A DNA stretch of 5,993 nt, from assembly GCA_003649745.1 (NCBI GenBank), contig QMST01000036.1, positions 1 to 5,993 on the forward strand. Reading direction: 5' to 3'. The notes beneath the pieces are model-generated. The model made no database searches. It had not been told where the DNA came from and saw nothing but the letters and a program-made list of their open reading frames with translations. Shown here piece by piece: positions 5,537 through 5,993 of this stretch; position 1 is the first letter of the stretch, and each line of letters begins with the position of its first letter. Source of the DNA: Thermoplasmata archaeon. GTDB lineage: Archaea; Thermoplasmatota; E2; DHVEG-1; B8-G13. Both the position numbers and the translations under genes were made by a program.

Positions 5537-5993
5537 ATGTTGTTTAGAGATTTTGTTAAAAAGTTAGAAGATGAAAAGTTGCTTATAAGAATAAAAAAAC
5601 CTATAAGTGTGAAATATGAAATCGCAACCCTGATGAAGAAACTGGATGGAAAACCTCTTTTGTTTGAGAATGTGAAAGGTTATGATATTCCTGTTGTAGC
5701 AAATGTTTGTTCAACTCGTCAGCTTGTTGCAATTGGACTTGGGATAAAACAACGGGAAATGATAAAGAGATTAACTAATGCGATAGATAATCCAAAGGAG
5801 CCCAAGGTAAAAGATGTGAAAGGTTATAGAGAGATAGATGTTGATCTAACGAAACTACCTGTACTCACATATTACAAGATAGATGGTGGCCCCTATATAG
5901 CATCTGGCATAGCAATAGCCAAGGATGAGGAGTATGGGTTAAATGCATCTTATCATAGAGCAATGGTTATAGATAAAAACCATGTTGTTATGC
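5537..5993 (+). CDS. UbiD-family decarboxylase, N-terminal part; probable anhydromevalonate phosphate decarboxylase
   Basis: Truncated by the window end: 152 of a usual 420-480 residues. UbiD enzymes are prenylated-FMN-dependent (de)carboxylases. Matching blocks: an opening FRDFVKKLEDEKLLIRI (3-19), PLLFENVKGYDIPVVANVCS (40-59) with a following Thr-Arg, DVDLTKLPVLTYYKIDGGPY (101-120), and GLNASYHRAMV (134-144), where Asn136 and Arg141 fall in the first part of the prFMN/metal site. The catalytic Glu-Arg-Glu region lies beyond the window. Archaea using the modified mevalonate pathway (shown in Aeropyrum pernix) decarboxylate trans-anhydromevalonate 5-phosphate to isopentenyl phosphate with a UbiD homologue. 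Direct linkage to mevalonate kinase makes that the best guess over a quinone- or aromatic-acid enzyme. The start ATG is 6 bp after the kinase stop, with GGAGG at 5522-5526 inside the kinase's last codons; the two are co-transcribed. Confidence 0.88.
   Translation, partial: MLFRDFVKKLEDEKLLIRIKKPISVKYEIATLMKKLDGKPLLFENVKGYDIPVVANVCSTRQLVAIGLGIKQREMIKRLTNAIDNPKEPKVKDVKGYREIDVDLTKLPVLTYYKIDGGPYIASGIAIAKDEEYGLNASYHRAMVIDKNHVVM

Overview
The window comes from an AT-rich archaeal chromosome, and every recognisable gene is a core-metabolism gene. Three genes point to Archaea: a threonyl-tRNA synthetase with the archaeal D-aminoacyl-deacylase-like editing domain, a PurP-family purine enzyme, and a mevalonate kinase followed directly by a UbiD-family decarboxylase (the archaeal modified mevalonate pathway). 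TATA-like boxes and GGAG/GGGGG ribosome binding sites fit. The PurP and ThrRS types suggest a euryarchaeal-type lineage, but I cannot name a genus.

Layout. Positions 3-341 (+) are the C-terminal part of a ketopantoate reductase (PanE family) cut by the window edge. Positions 397-2283 (+) are archaeal threonyl-tRNA synthetase, complete. Positions 2346-3503 (+) are a PurP-family ATP-grasp enzyme with an unusual nucleotide loop, perhaps a paralogous subgroup. It meets a minus-strand gene head-on: both genes end in AGC-TAG inside one 8-bp palindrome, with no intergenic DNA.

The minus-strand cluster (4486 down to 3500) has three tightly packed genes, transcribed in this order: a 65-residue two-helix membrane protein, a DUF167/YggU-family protein and a 5-formyltetrahydrofolate cyclo-ligase. 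The first two overlap by ATGA; the last starts at the stop codon of the second. Its probable TATA box lies about 25 bp before the first start codon, suggesting a leaderless transcript.

A 120-bp divergent promoter region (4487-4606) separates this from the plus-strand isoprenoid genes: mevalonate kinase (4607-5530) and, 6 bp later, a UbiD-family decarboxylase (5537 to the window end, incomplete). Together these probably provide the first kinase and the decarboxylase of the route mevalonate > mevalonate-5-phosphate > anhydromevalonate phosphate > isopentenyl phosphate. The mevalonate kinase resembles trypanosomatid enzymes more than the textbook archaeal form.

I see no mobile element, CRISPR array, tRNA, rRNA or defence genes. 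There is no gene-free stretch longer than 300 bases. The most interesting points are the atypical PurP and mevalonate kinase active-site loops, the MVK-UbiD pairing, and the fully compacted convergent and overlapping gene junctions. I do not see a clearly new biological system.
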